A DNA stretch of 45,128 nucleotides, from assembly GCA_031296305.1 (NCBI GenBank), contig JARLFZ010000022.1:1-45128 (forward strand), in the 5' to 3' direction. Positions 32,846 through 41,007 of this stretch are shown one piece after another. Below the pieces are notes generated by a model. It was not told where the DNA came from. It did no database searches and saw nothing but the letters and a program-made list of their open reading frames with translations. The stretch comes from Occallatibacter sp. Lineage in GTDB: Bacteria; Acidobacteriota; Terriglobia; Terriglobales; Acidobacteriaceae. The position numbers and the translations under genes were made by a program. Numbering within the stretch: position 1 is the stretch's first letter; each line of letters starts with the position of its first letter.

Positions 32846-33118
32846 ATGAATTGGAGAGTTTTCATCGCAGTCTTATGGGGTGCGCTTTTTGGTGCGCTGA
32901 CCTTCGCGGCTGGTTCGCTCTTCGTCGTTTCCGATGACAGAACGATTGCCATCATTCAAATCGTGCTAACGAGTCCAATGATTCCTGGGCTAGTCGTCGC
33001 CGCTTTCGTAGGCTCTCTCGTTCCTGCGGCTGCCATAAATGCGCTCATTAACTTCGCCCTATGCTACTTCGTGCTTCGCTTTGTTCCGGCTTTCAAAGCC
33101 GGGGGAGGACGTAAGTGA
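32846..33118 (+). CDS. Small membrane protein, unknown
   Basis: 90 residues, almost entirely hydrophobic, with likely helices at about 5-28, 34-58 and 60-82 and a basic tail (KAGGGRK). No family recognised. Base composition is less GC-rich than the neighbours, as in the orphan at 43682. TATAGAGT 18-25 bases upstream of the start could be part of a promoter. Confidence 0.5.
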   Translation: MNWRVFIAVLWGALFGALTFAAGSLFVVSDDRTIAIIQIVLTSPMIPGLVVAAFVGSLVPAAAINALINFALCYFVLRFVPAFKAGGGRK

Positions 33119-33146
33119 GGTGGCCGTAGGGACTGAATGCCATTTC

Positions 33147-33162
33147 GGGCGGATGACCGCCC
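33147..33162. repeat. Short GC hairpin
   Basis: GGGCGG, ATGA loop, CCGCCC, 29 bases after the small membrane protein. A possible weak terminator but without a T-run. Confidence 0.35.
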
Positions 33163-33368
33163 GCCCGGCAATTGCCTTTTCGCCAACACTCCCACACATT
33201 CGGTGCGGTTGATACCTTCCCTGCGGCCCGCCGCAGCATGAGTGGCAGGATTTGCTGGAATCATCAGGACAATGTCTGCGTTTTCCAGAACAAGTGGAAA
33301 ACCGCTCCCATTCGCCCCTGCCTGCGCCGCTATCATCAGAGACCGGAAGCAGATTCAGGGAGACGCAC

Positions 33369-33977
33369 GTGCAAGGCAAGCTCGAACTCATGATGGGACC
33401 TATGCGCAGCAACAAGACCGCGGAACTGCTGCGCCGCGCCGACATGCGCCGCCAGTACGCCAAACAGTTTGTCCTCGTCCTCAAGCCCAGCGACGACACC
33501 AAGGGTGGTCCCGGCGTAGTCGAGAGCCGCAATCCCAACGGCCACGGAAAAATGGACGCCATCACGTTCAACTCCACCAATCCGTGGGAGGTGTTGCAGG
33601 CCATCCGCGATAAGGAGCAGGAGATCGGCAAGCGCGTGGAGTCGATCGCCATCGACGAGGGCCAATTCGTCGATCAACTATTCCTCTTCACGAAATACCT
33701 GCTCGACGCGGGCCACGATGTACTCGTCGCCGGCCTCGACCTCGACTTCCGCGCGCTGCCATTCGGCGAGATGCTCAACCTCACCTGGCTCGTGAACGCT
33801 TACGGCGGCAGCATAACCGAGTGCATGGCTTACTGCGCCTGTGGCGCCCGCGCTCTCTACTCGCAGCGCCTCATCGACGGCAAGCCCGCCGCCTACGACA
33901 GCCCCATCAAGGTCCCGGGCGACTCCTACGAGCCCCGTTGCGCCGACCACTTTGTCCTTCCCGGCAAGCAGCACTAG
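33369..33977 (+). CDS. tdk: Thymidine kinase (type II), with unusual P-loop
   Basis: 202 residues from GTG 33369, which has AGGGAG seven bases upstream. Upstream in-frame codons lack family similarity. Type II thymidine kinase layout: P-loop near 10-17, AIDEGQF (catalytic Glu region), DLDFRALPFGEM, and a zinc ribbon with CxxxC-type cysteines (AYCACGARA) and YEPRCADHF. The final segment ARALYSQRLIDGKPA is the lasso/substrate loop. It phosphorylates thymidine in the salvage pathway. The usual GPMFSGKS P-loop reads G10-PMRS-N15-K16-T17, so Asn replaces the last Gly of GxxxxGK[ST]. This may alter ATP binding or be tolerated. Confidence 0.88.
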   Translation: MQGKLELMMGPMRSNKTAELLRRADMRRQYAKQFVLVLKPSDDTKGGPGVVESRNPNGHGKMDAITFNSTNPWEVLQAIRDKEQEIGKRVESIAIDEGQFVDQLFLFTKYLLDAGHDVLVAGLDLDFRALPFGEMLNLTWLVNAYGGSITECMAYCACGARALYSQRLIDGKPAAYDSPIKVPGDSYEPRCADHFVLPGKQH

Positions 33978-34022
33978 CGAATTTGCGCTATCTTGGTTTC
34001 CGTAGACGCCGGAGGGAATCGA

Positions 34023-36008
34023 ATGCGTGCAGCGATTACAGCTTTGATGGGATTGGTTCTTGGGCAATGTGCCGGGTATTGCCAAAACCCTCAGGCGAAC
34101 GCGGCGAGCCCGTTGCCGTGGGAGGATGTTGCCAGTTGGGCGAATGTGCATCCAACCGAGACCGACAACATTATCTTCGCCAATGTGCCGCTGCTTGCGA
34201 ATCCCAGCGCGTCGCCCGATCCCGGAACGCCGAACGGCATTCGCACGCCGATTCCCGAGCAAGTTGCTCCGGGCACCATGAACCTGCACGTGGACGTCTA
34301 CCAGGTTCCATCGTCGCAGCCGACGCCCGTCGTGGTGCAGTTTCACGGCGGAGGATGGATTCGCGGCGATCGCCCGACCTCCGTCCAAACGTTCAGCGCA
34401 CTTCTGGCAGCAGGCATGAGCGTGGTCGCCGTACAGTACCGCAACGCCAAGGATGCACCGGCGCCAGCGGCGATCGAGGATGTACGCTGCGCCATGGCAT
34501 GGGTGAAGGCGAATGCGGCAAGATTCAACTTCGATCTGAGCCGCGTGGTGACCTATGGCGGCTCGGCAGGCGGTCACCTGGCGTTGATGGCGGCCTATGC
34601 GCCAGCCTCATTCGATCCGCCGGGATGCACCGACCAACCCAAAGTCGCCGCGGTACTGGACTTCTATGGGCCGGCCAATCTTGCCGAGGGCCTGACCGAG
34701 AGCGGCAGCTCCGACTTTACCCATCAGTGGCTGGGAACACAGCTTCCCCTCGCGCCAGAGGCAGCATCACCAGCAGCAAGCGCTTCGGCACCGAGTGCGG
34801 GAGGAAATCCGAAGGTCGTGGCAGGAGCGCAACCGCCTGCTGTGCGGCGACGCTGGCCCGAGCCTGATGCGGCGACAATTCTGAAAGCGAAAGAAATGTC
34901 GCCGCTGACGTACGTTCGCCCCGGCATGCCGCCGACCTTCATCGTCAACGGCGACAGCGACCACACAGTGGATCCCACACAATCCGCGGAGTTGAAGAAG
35001 GCGCTCGACGCAGCCGGAGTGCCCAACGGACAGGACCTCGTCCTGGGTGGCGGACACGGCGGGTTTTCCAAAGAGGAATCGGACAAGGCGATGTTGCTGT
35101 GTCTGCGCTTTCTTGAGGCGCACGGCATCTTGCCCGCCGTCAGCTCTCGCGATGGGGCCCAGGCTCCAGGCGTGTTGCCCAACGGTGTGCCACCACCCAC
35201 GCCCGCGCAGGCCAACCTGCCGCAAAACAACCTGCCAAACGACCCGCCGCTCGATCCCAAACTTCCTACGCTTTTCATCGTCGGCGACTCCACCGCGCGC
35301 AACGGCCTCGACCTCGGCTGGGGAGACCATCTGGCCCACTACTTCGACACCACGCGCATCAACGTAGCCAACCGCGCCCGCGCCGGCCGCAGCAGCCGTT
35401 CCTATATCGATGAAGGGCTGTGGCAGAAAACCCTGGCCGAGATCAAGCCCGGCGACTACGTCCTGCTGCAATGGGGCCACAACGACGGCGGAGACCTTGG
35501 CGGAGCCAAGCCGCGCGGCGACCTTGCCGGCGATGGCGACGCCACTGAGGACGTGCCGCAAACCACAGGTCCATTCGCCGGCCAGACCGAAACCATCCAC
35601 ACCTACGGCTGGTACAACCGTAAATACGTTGCGGACATTGAGGCCAAAGGCGCCACGCCCATATTCCTCTCCATGACCATCCGCGACATCTGGACGCCCG
35701 ATGCCAATGGCGTGAGCCGCATCGAGCGCGAGAACAAATACAACGCGGTGATGAAAAAGATCGCCGATGAAGATCACCTCGCGTTCATCGACATGGCCGC
35801 AGTAGAAGCCGCGCGCCTTGAAGCCACCGGAGAGGAGAACGCCAAGCAGCTCTTCCCCATCGATCACACCCACACCAGTTCCGAAGGCGCAGAGCTCAAC
35901 GCGCAGTCCGTGGTCATCAGTCTTGAGGTAGCTCACTCGCCGCTGGCCGCCTATCTCAAGGCTCAACTGCCTTTGCCTCAGCCCGCTCCGATGCCCGCTG
36001 CAAAATAG
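34023..36008 (+). CDS. Two-domain carbohydrate esterase: alpha/beta hydrolase fused to SGNH acetylesterase
   Basis: 661 residues from the ATG at 34023, with GGAGGG seven bases upstream and a short signal peptide (1-21). Domain 1 (about 85-370) is an alpha/beta hydrolase of the BD-FAE/esterase type: oxyanion HGGGW (108-112), nucleophile S181 in GGSAGG, acid near D311/D313 and H345 in GGGHGGF. An Ala/Ser/Pro-rich insert sits at about 242-280. After a proline linker, domain 2 (about 415-655) is an SGNH hydrolase of the rhamnogalacturonan-acetylesterase (CE12) type: GDS423, N487 in WGHND, and D614-HT-H617. Both triads look complete. It probably removes acetyl or feruloyl groups from plant pectin or xylan outside the cytoplasm. 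Confidence 0.88.
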   Translation: MRAAITALMGLVLGQCAGYCQNPQANAASPLPWEDVASWANVHPTETDNIIFANVPLLANPSASPDPGTPNGIRTPIPEQVAPGTMNLHVDVYQVPSSQPTPVVVQFHGGGWIRGDRPTSVQTFSALLAAGMSVVAVQYRNAKDAPAPAAIEDVRCAMAWVKANAARFNFDLSRVVTYGGSAGGHLALMAAYAPASFDPPGCTDQPKVAAVLDFYGPANLAEGLTESGSSDFTHQWLGTQLPLAPEAASPAASASAPSAGGNPKVVAGAQPPAVRRRWPEPDAATILKAKEMSPLTYVRPGMPPTFIVNGDSDHTVDPTQSAELKKALDAAGVPNGQDLVLGGGHGGFSKEESDKAMLLCLRFLEAHGILPAVSSRDGAQAPGVLPNGVPPPTPAQANLPQNNLPNDPPLDPKLPTLFIVGDSTARNGLDLGWGDHLAHYFDTTRINVANRARAGRSSRSYIDEGLWQKTLAEIKPGDYVLLQWGHNDGGDLGGAKPRGDLAGDGDATEDVPQTTGPFAGQTETIHTYGWYNRKYVADIEAKGATPIFLSMTIRDIWTPDANGVSRIERENKYNAVMKKIADEDHLAFIDMAAVEAARLEATGEENAKQLFPIDHTHTSSEGAELNAQSVVISLEVAHSPLAAYLKAQLPLPQPAPMPAAK

Positions 36009-36058
36009 CCGCGCAGCCATTGACACTCTTTTGCCCCTCGTCTATAAACCGCCCTAGG

Positions 36059-37516
36059 ATGTCTCGCTCTCTCCTCATCTTCGCCAAACTCGCGCTCGCC
36101 GTCGCCACCGGCGTGCTTCTGCGCTTTGTTCTCGACCTCCATCCCGTCTGGTGGCTGGTCTGGATCGTTCCCGCTCTGCCGCTTCTCATCGCGATCCGTT
36201 TCAAACCGCGCGAAGCGCGCTGGATGGTCGCTCCCGCCGTTGTCATCGGCGCAAGCTGCAACTTCCACTACTACCGCCTGGTAATGCCGCTGTTTGCGGT
36301 GATCCTCGTCATCGGCCTGCAATCCTGGCTCTGGATCTTCCTGATCTTCGCGACCCGCCGCGTCATCGTCCGCTACCAGTCCTGGTGGACCGTCCTCGTC
36401 TACCCCGTTCTTTGGGTCGCGGTAGATTCGCTGTGCGCAGCACTCCTTCCCGACGGCAATTGGGGCAGCCTCGCCTATTCGCAAGGCGACAACCTGCCCG
36501 TCCTTCAAATCGCTTCCCTCTTCGGCGTCTCCGGTGTGCTGTTTCTCGTCACGCTCGTTCCTTCCACGGTCGCCGTCGCCGTTGCTTATGGCCGCTCATT
36601 GCGCCGCGGCTGGATTGCCTACGCACTCACTTCACTTCTCCTAGTCGCGTCGCTCGCGTATGGCTATGCACGCCTGCACCAGCCTGTCACGGGCGCTGCA
36701 ACTACCTTCGGGATTGTCTCGATCGACAATCCCATCGGCCCGCACGCCTCCGCGGCCTACGCCTCCAACATCCGCTCCGGATATGACAGCCTTGTGCGGT
36801 CTCTCGCCTCGCAGGGCGCGCAGATCGTCGTCCTCCCCGAAAAAATCGCGGTGCTCGTTCCCGCAAACGTCTCCAATTGGCAGCAGCATTTCAGCGCTCT
36901 GGCACTGCAAAATCGCGTCTGGCTCGAGGTGGGCATCGGCATTGACGACGGCCGCAGCCCCACCAACTGGGCGTGGCTCTTCACGCCACAGGGCGATCTC
37001 GTCTCCAGCTACGAAAAGCACCACATGGCCCCGCCCGAGCGCCGCGATCATTACGTTTCCGGTACCGAGTACAACGTCTTGACTGTCGAAGGGCAGACTT
37101 ACGGCCTCGCCATTTGCAAGGACATGCACTTCGCCGCATTCGGCCGCGAATACGGCCTTCGCCACGCCGCGGTCATGCTCGTCCCCGCATGGGATTTCGC
37201 CTACCTCGATGGCTGGCTCGAAGCGCGCACCACCGTCTTCCGCGGCGTCGAGAACGGCTACTCCATCGTGCGCGCCTCGCGCGAGGGGCTGCTCACCGCG
37301 AGTGACCCCTACGGCCGCATCCTTGCCGAAATGCCCAGCAGCGAACTTCCCGGCCGCTCCCTGCTCGCAACGATCACTGTCACCGGTCCCGTGTCGACCC
37401 TCTACACCTGCATCGGCAACCTGTTTGGCTGGCTTTGTGTAGCTGCCGCCGCACTGTTTCTTGTGCTTGGGCGAACTCAGCAGCACAAATCATCCCCAGT
37501 GCCCCGGAAAGCTTAA
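36059..37516 (+). CDS. Apolipoprotein N-acyltransferase-like nitrilase-superfamily membrane protein
   Basis: 485 residues from the ATG at 36059. About six membrane helices in the first 205 residues, then a carbon-nitrogen hydrolase domain (about 212-450), then a final helix (about 460-478). This is the Lnt topology. The triad is present as E261 (VVLPEKIAVL), K320 (SYEKHHMAPPER) and C353 (AICKDMHFAAFG). Lnt acylates the N-terminal Cys of lipoproteins in the inner membrane. The loop around the Cys (ICKDMHF instead of ICYE..) and the short membrane part differ from canonical Lnt, so this may be a paralogue with another amine or acyl acceptor. A housekeeping lnt elsewhere would support that. Confidence 0.7.
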   Translation: MSRSLLIFAKLALAVATGVLLRFVLDLHPVWWLVWIVPALPLLIAIRFKPREARWMVAPAVVIGASCNFHYYRLVMPLFAVILVIGLQSWLWIFLIFATRRVIVRYQSWWTVLVYPVLWVAVDSLCAALLPDGNWGSLAYSQGDNLPVLQIASLFGVSGVLFLVTLVPSTVAVAVAYGRSLRRGWIAYALTSLLLVASLAYGYARLHQPVTGAATTFGIVSIDNPIGPHASAAYASNIRSGYDSLVRSLASQGAQIVVLPEKIAVLVPANVSNWQQHFSALALQNRVWLEVGIGIDDGRSPTNWAWLFTPQGDLVSSYEKHHMAPPERRDHYVSGTEYNVLTVEGQTYGLAICKDMHFAAFGREYGLRHAAVMLVPAWDFAYLDGWLEARTTVFRGVENGYSIVRASREGLLTASDPYGRILAEMPSSELPGRSLLATITVTGPVSTLYTCIGNLFGWLCVAAAALFLVLGRTQQHKSSPVPRKA

Positions 37517-37708
37517 CCACACCCGCCTGAGCTTCTAAATAGTCACTCATTTTTAATCACTTACACGCCCGTGTGCGCCCGTCTCCAGCGCTTGATGGCC
37601 TGCTCCGCCCGAACGCGCTCAATAATCCGTTGCATCCACATTACAAATGACATATCATGAACCCCACCTTGGTCGGTCGCTGACAATATCCCTTGAGAGG
37701 CGTCATTT

Positions 37709-39466
37709 ATGCAATCGCAAGCAAGTGACTGCGAGTCTATTCGCGTCGCGGGTCCATCCTCGCTATCGTTTGTCCGGGCCCCGTTTGCCGGCGCTTCATT
37801 GATTCGCGCCTCGTTGATCCTGCTGGTTGCCGGTGGCGCCACGCTGCTGCTCGCCGGCTGCGGTCCAAGGCGGGTCCGCGCCGATTTCACTAATTACGAA
37901 AGCGCTTATGCCGTCACCTCCAACCGCGAGCTGCTGCTCAACCTGGCGCGCCTCGAGCAGCACGACCCCACTTATTTCTTCAAGCTCGGCCAGATCTCTT
38001 CGAGTTACCGCATGCAAGCCACTCTCACCGGCACGGGCGCCCTCACCGCGCAGGGAACGGTCCCGGGAGGATCCCTTCCGACGGGAAGCGGCACGCCCGG
38101 CTTCATCTATGAAAACGATCCCTCCTTCAGCTTTGTGCCGGTGAACGACCAGGCCAATGCCACGCTCCTGCTACAGCCGGTCCCTGAAAATGTGTTCTAT
38201 AGCCTTTTCCAGCAGGGCTGGCGCATCGATCAGCTCTTCCGGCTAATGGTGGACCGCATTGAAGTCACCCTCCCTCCCGATCCAAGCAGCACAACTGACA
38301 AAGGCTGCCGTGTCGAGGTCATTCGCAACGTGCCGCCGGCGTCCATTGACGGTCCGGATTTCGCCCAATCCGCTCGCGACCTCGACAGATATGTGACTTT
38401 TCTCCGGGTCAGCGCGGTGGTCTACGCCCTGCAAAAACACGGCCTCCTGCTATTGCGCGGAACCAATAACTTTGGACCGATCGACAAGGCTTCCTTCATC
38501 CCCAATAACGCCATAGAGGGCGGTGACACAGCGTCTAAAAGCTCATCCCTTCCCACCGCCAAAGACTTCAACGATGCCGCGGCAAAGAGCCAGGAATGGG
38601 AACTGCAAGATGCGGACGCCCGTGGCAAGGGCGGAAAATGGGTCCTGGGCCAGAAGACTCTCGTTCCCAAGTTTCAATTGAATACAATGGTTCCCGACGC
38701 GAGCGAGTCGGTGGATCAAATCTACGGGCAAAGTGTAAAGACCGTCGAAGACAGCCTCCGCAACGACTTGCTTCCCAACGACCCGAGCGTGAGCGAGTTG
38801 ACCAACGCCCCTGAGCTCACCGACACTCTGGAGGTTCTGTTCAGTGGTTTTGCCATTGGCGGTTCTGCCACCGATCAGGACACAGGCAAAGGACCGTGCA
38901 CCTCGTCGGGGCATGGCATTGTCACGTCGCATCTGGTGCTGCGCTCGATCATTGGATTGATGGCTGCGGCGGCCCAGGAACAGGCGTTCTACGACGCTTT
39001 GGCAAAGTCCGGAAAAGACCCTGAAATCCGCATGGACAAAGACGACCTGGTTACAAGGATCCACGTAGGTTTGTTGATCGCGCAGCAAATAAAGCCCGAT
39101 CATGATGATCCCGACTACCTGAAGCGCGCAGCGGCCGTGGCCGGCAAGACATTCTCCTTTTCCCAGCTAGTCCCAGCCATCGAACGGCTCCCTGTCCTGC
39201 GGCTCACCTGGCCCGGCGAAGTCAAACCGCCCGTAGGGCACTCCGCTTCCAGTGCCAAAGAGATAGGTCTTGCCGTGAACTATAAGGGCAAAGAATATGT
39301 CGTCGCCGACGTCGATTCCGAAGGCGTGAATCCCGCTGAATACGCCTTGGAGAACGAAACCTGGAACCGCGACATGTTCCGTCTCATCAACCAGCTCTCC
39401 TCGCAGGTGACCGTCGACACCTCCAAGTACCAGCAGCAGGAGATTCTACAACTGCGCACGAATTAA
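37709..39466 (+). CDS. Predicted lipoprotein of unknown function
   Basis: 585 residues, with GAGAGG upstream of the ATG. The N-terminus is unusually long: the lipobox LLLAGC51 follows about 30 hydrophilic residues, so the true start may be further in. The mature part begins GPRRVRADFTNYESAY and contains LLLNLARLEQHDPTYFFKLGQI and PENVFYSLFQQGWRIDQLFRLMVDRI. I recognise these as features of a hypothetical-protein family but know no function. It ends 34 bp before the SLOG-SLATT gene and reads in the same direction, so co-transcription with the putative conflict system is possible. No promoter or terminator is visible between them. Confidence 0.7.
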   Translation: MQSQASDCESIRVAGPSSLSFVRAPFAGASLIRASLILLVAGGATLLLAGCGPRRVRADFTNYESAYAVTSNRELLLNLARLEQHDPTYFFKLGQISSSYRMQATLTGTGALTAQGTVPGGSLPTGSGTPGFIYENDPSFSFVPVNDQANATLLLQPVPENVFYSLFQQGWRIDQLFRLMVDRIEVTLPPDPSSTTDKGCRVEVIRNVPPASIDGPDFAQSARDLDRYVTFLRVSAVVYALQKHGLLLLRGTNNFGPIDKASFIPNNAIEGGDTASKSSSLPTAKDFNDAAAKSQEWELQDADARGKGGKWVLGQKTLVPKFQLNTMVPDASESVDQIYGQSVKTVEDSLRNDLLPNDPSVSELTNAPELTDTLEVLFSGFAIGGSATDQDTGKGPCTSSGHGIVTSHLVLRSIIGLMAAAAQEQAFYDALAKSGKDPEIRMDKDDLVTRIHVGLLIAQQIKPDHDDPDYLKRAAAVAGKTFSFSQLVPAIERLPVLRLTWPGEVKPPVGHSASSAKEIGLAVNYKGKEYVVADVDSEGVNPAEYALENETWNRDMFRLINQLSSQVTVDTSKYQQQEILQLRTN

Positions 39467-39500
39467 GTGCGGCGCTGTCACGCTGTATCATCAGGCGAGT

Positions 39501-41003
39501 ATGCCCCTCTATTCCAAGGGAACCAATCCGCTCGTGCAGCTTCCTGAGGTGCTGGCCGTCGGCTTTACCGGTCATCGCAAGGTTCCCTACGAGACCAAAA
39601 GCCGTCAGGTGATTCGCGACTTCCTGGCGCAGCAAAAGGAATCGCACCACGGCGTGATGTACGGCATCTGCTCGGCCGCAGCGGGCGGCGACCAGCTCTT
39701 TGCGGAGAGCTGTCTCGAGCTCGACATCCCCCTGCGCATCCTCCTGCCCCGCCCCGCCGAGCACTTTCGCGCTGACTTCGACGAAGCGTCGTGGCAGCGA
39801 ACCGTGCGCATCATGGAAAGCGCCATCTCCGTTGAAGTCACCGGCAGGCACGAAGCCCGGAACGAGCAATACTACGACTGCGGCATTCAAACCGTGGCCG
39901 AGAGCCAGCTTCTGGTGGCGCTGTGGGACGGCCAGCCGTCGCGCGGCACCGGTGGCACCCAGGAGATCGTCTCCTACGCCAGGAAAACCGGCCATCCCGT
40001 CGCCTGGATTCACAGCGAAACCGGCGTGCTGCAATTTCTCAACAAAGAAGCTCTCAGGCTCATCGACACCAGCTCCGAGCTTGAGTTTCTCAACGGACTG
40101 CCCGACGTAGGCGTCACCCCGCCCGGCGCCAACTCCCGCGACCTGGCGCAGGCGTGGCTTGATAAAGCCGATGGCAACGCCAATCGTTTTGCGCCCCAGG
40201 CGCGCCGCGTGGCCTCCGTTCCTATCGTCTACACCGCGGCCGCCGCGGTCATGGCCGGCGTGGCGCCCGAGATTCCCGGCGCCGCACCATGGCTGGGCAT
40301 CAGCGCCGCGCTCGGCGTTTTCTCTCTCGCCATGCCCGCTGTCCTTCGCCTGCACGTCCGCCAGGCGCTGTGGGCGCGCACCCGCACCGCGGCTGAAATC
40401 GCCCGCTCGGTTCTCGTTACCTGGCGCACGCCCCGGCCCTATGAAGTCATCGGCGCGGAAGCCGCTCCCTGGCTCTCCGGAATTCTGCGCTCCCTCAACT
40501 TCCTCAAGATGGAAGATAATCATTGCGCCGAAACTCCGCTTTCAGATTTCAAGCAGGAGTATCGCCGCGACCGCGTGGCTCACCAGATTGAATATTTTTC
40601 CCGCCAGGCGCGCAAGGCCGAGCGCCAGGAGCGGCGCTACGCAACGCTGGGATGGGTCTGCGGCGCAGTAGCCACGCTCATCGCCGTCGTCTGTCTATCC
40701 GGCGGACTGCAATGGCTTGCCAATCACGGTTTCTCGGGCCGGCAATGGCTGGCCTTCACTATGTCGGCCTTGTTTGAAATCGCCACCATGGCCGGCGCTT
40801 TCGCAGCCGTTAAAGATTGCGCGCGGCGTCGCCGACGTTATCGCGAGCTGAGCCACGCCTTGCGCCGCTGGGACACTCAGTTGGAAGCACTCAACACCTG
40901 GAATTCCGTGCTCCGCGTGGTGGAGCGCATCGAAAGAGCGCTGATCGTGGAGATCTTCGAATGGCGCTCTCTGGTGCTGGGCGCGGCCTCGCATAAGGGA
41001 TAA
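39501..41003 (+). CDS. SLOG domain fused to four-helix SLATT-like membrane domain
   Basis: 500 residues. Residues 18-175 form a Rossmannoid SLOG (LOG/DprA/TIR-related) domain: AVGFTGHRKV, ICSAAAGGDQLFAESCLE, LRILLP, VALWDGQPSRGTGGTQE. These domains bind or cut nucleotide ligands. Four membrane helices follow as two pairs, about 238-256 with 262-283 and 382-402 with 414-437. The segments around them (RQALWARTRTAAEIARSV; RRDRVAHQIEYFSRQARKAE; RRRYRELSHALRRWDTQLE) fit SLATT, the two-helix effector unit paired with SLOG and SMODS in predicted conflict systems. A duplicated SLATT is my inference. A ligand-gated pore is the expected role. The next gene, a CapV-like patatin, starts 4 bases after its stop. 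Confidence 0.75.
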   Translation: MPLYSKGTNPLVQLPEVLAVGFTGHRKVPYETKSRQVIRDFLAQQKESHHGVMYGICSAAAGGDQLFAESCLELDIPLRILLPRPAEHFRADFDEASWQRTVRIMESAISVEVTGRHEARNEQYYDCGIQTVAESQLLVALWDGQPSRGTGGTQEIVSYARKTGHPVAWIHSETGVLQFLNKEALRLIDTSSELEFLNGLPDVGVTPPGANSRDLAQAWLDKADGNANRFAPQARRVASVPIVYTAAAAVMAGVAPEIPGAAPWLGISAALGVFSLAMPAVLRLHVRQALWARTRTAAEIARSVLVTWRTPRPYEVIGAEAAPWLSGILRSLNFLKMEDNHCAETPLSDFKQEYRRDRVAHQIEYFSRQARKAERQERRYATLGWVCGAVATLIAVVCLSGGLQWLANHGFSGRQWLAFTMSALFEIATMAGAFAAVKDCARRRRRYRELSHALRRWDTQLEALNTWNSVLRVVERIERALIVEIFEWRSLVLGAASHKG

Positions 41004-41007
41004 CACC

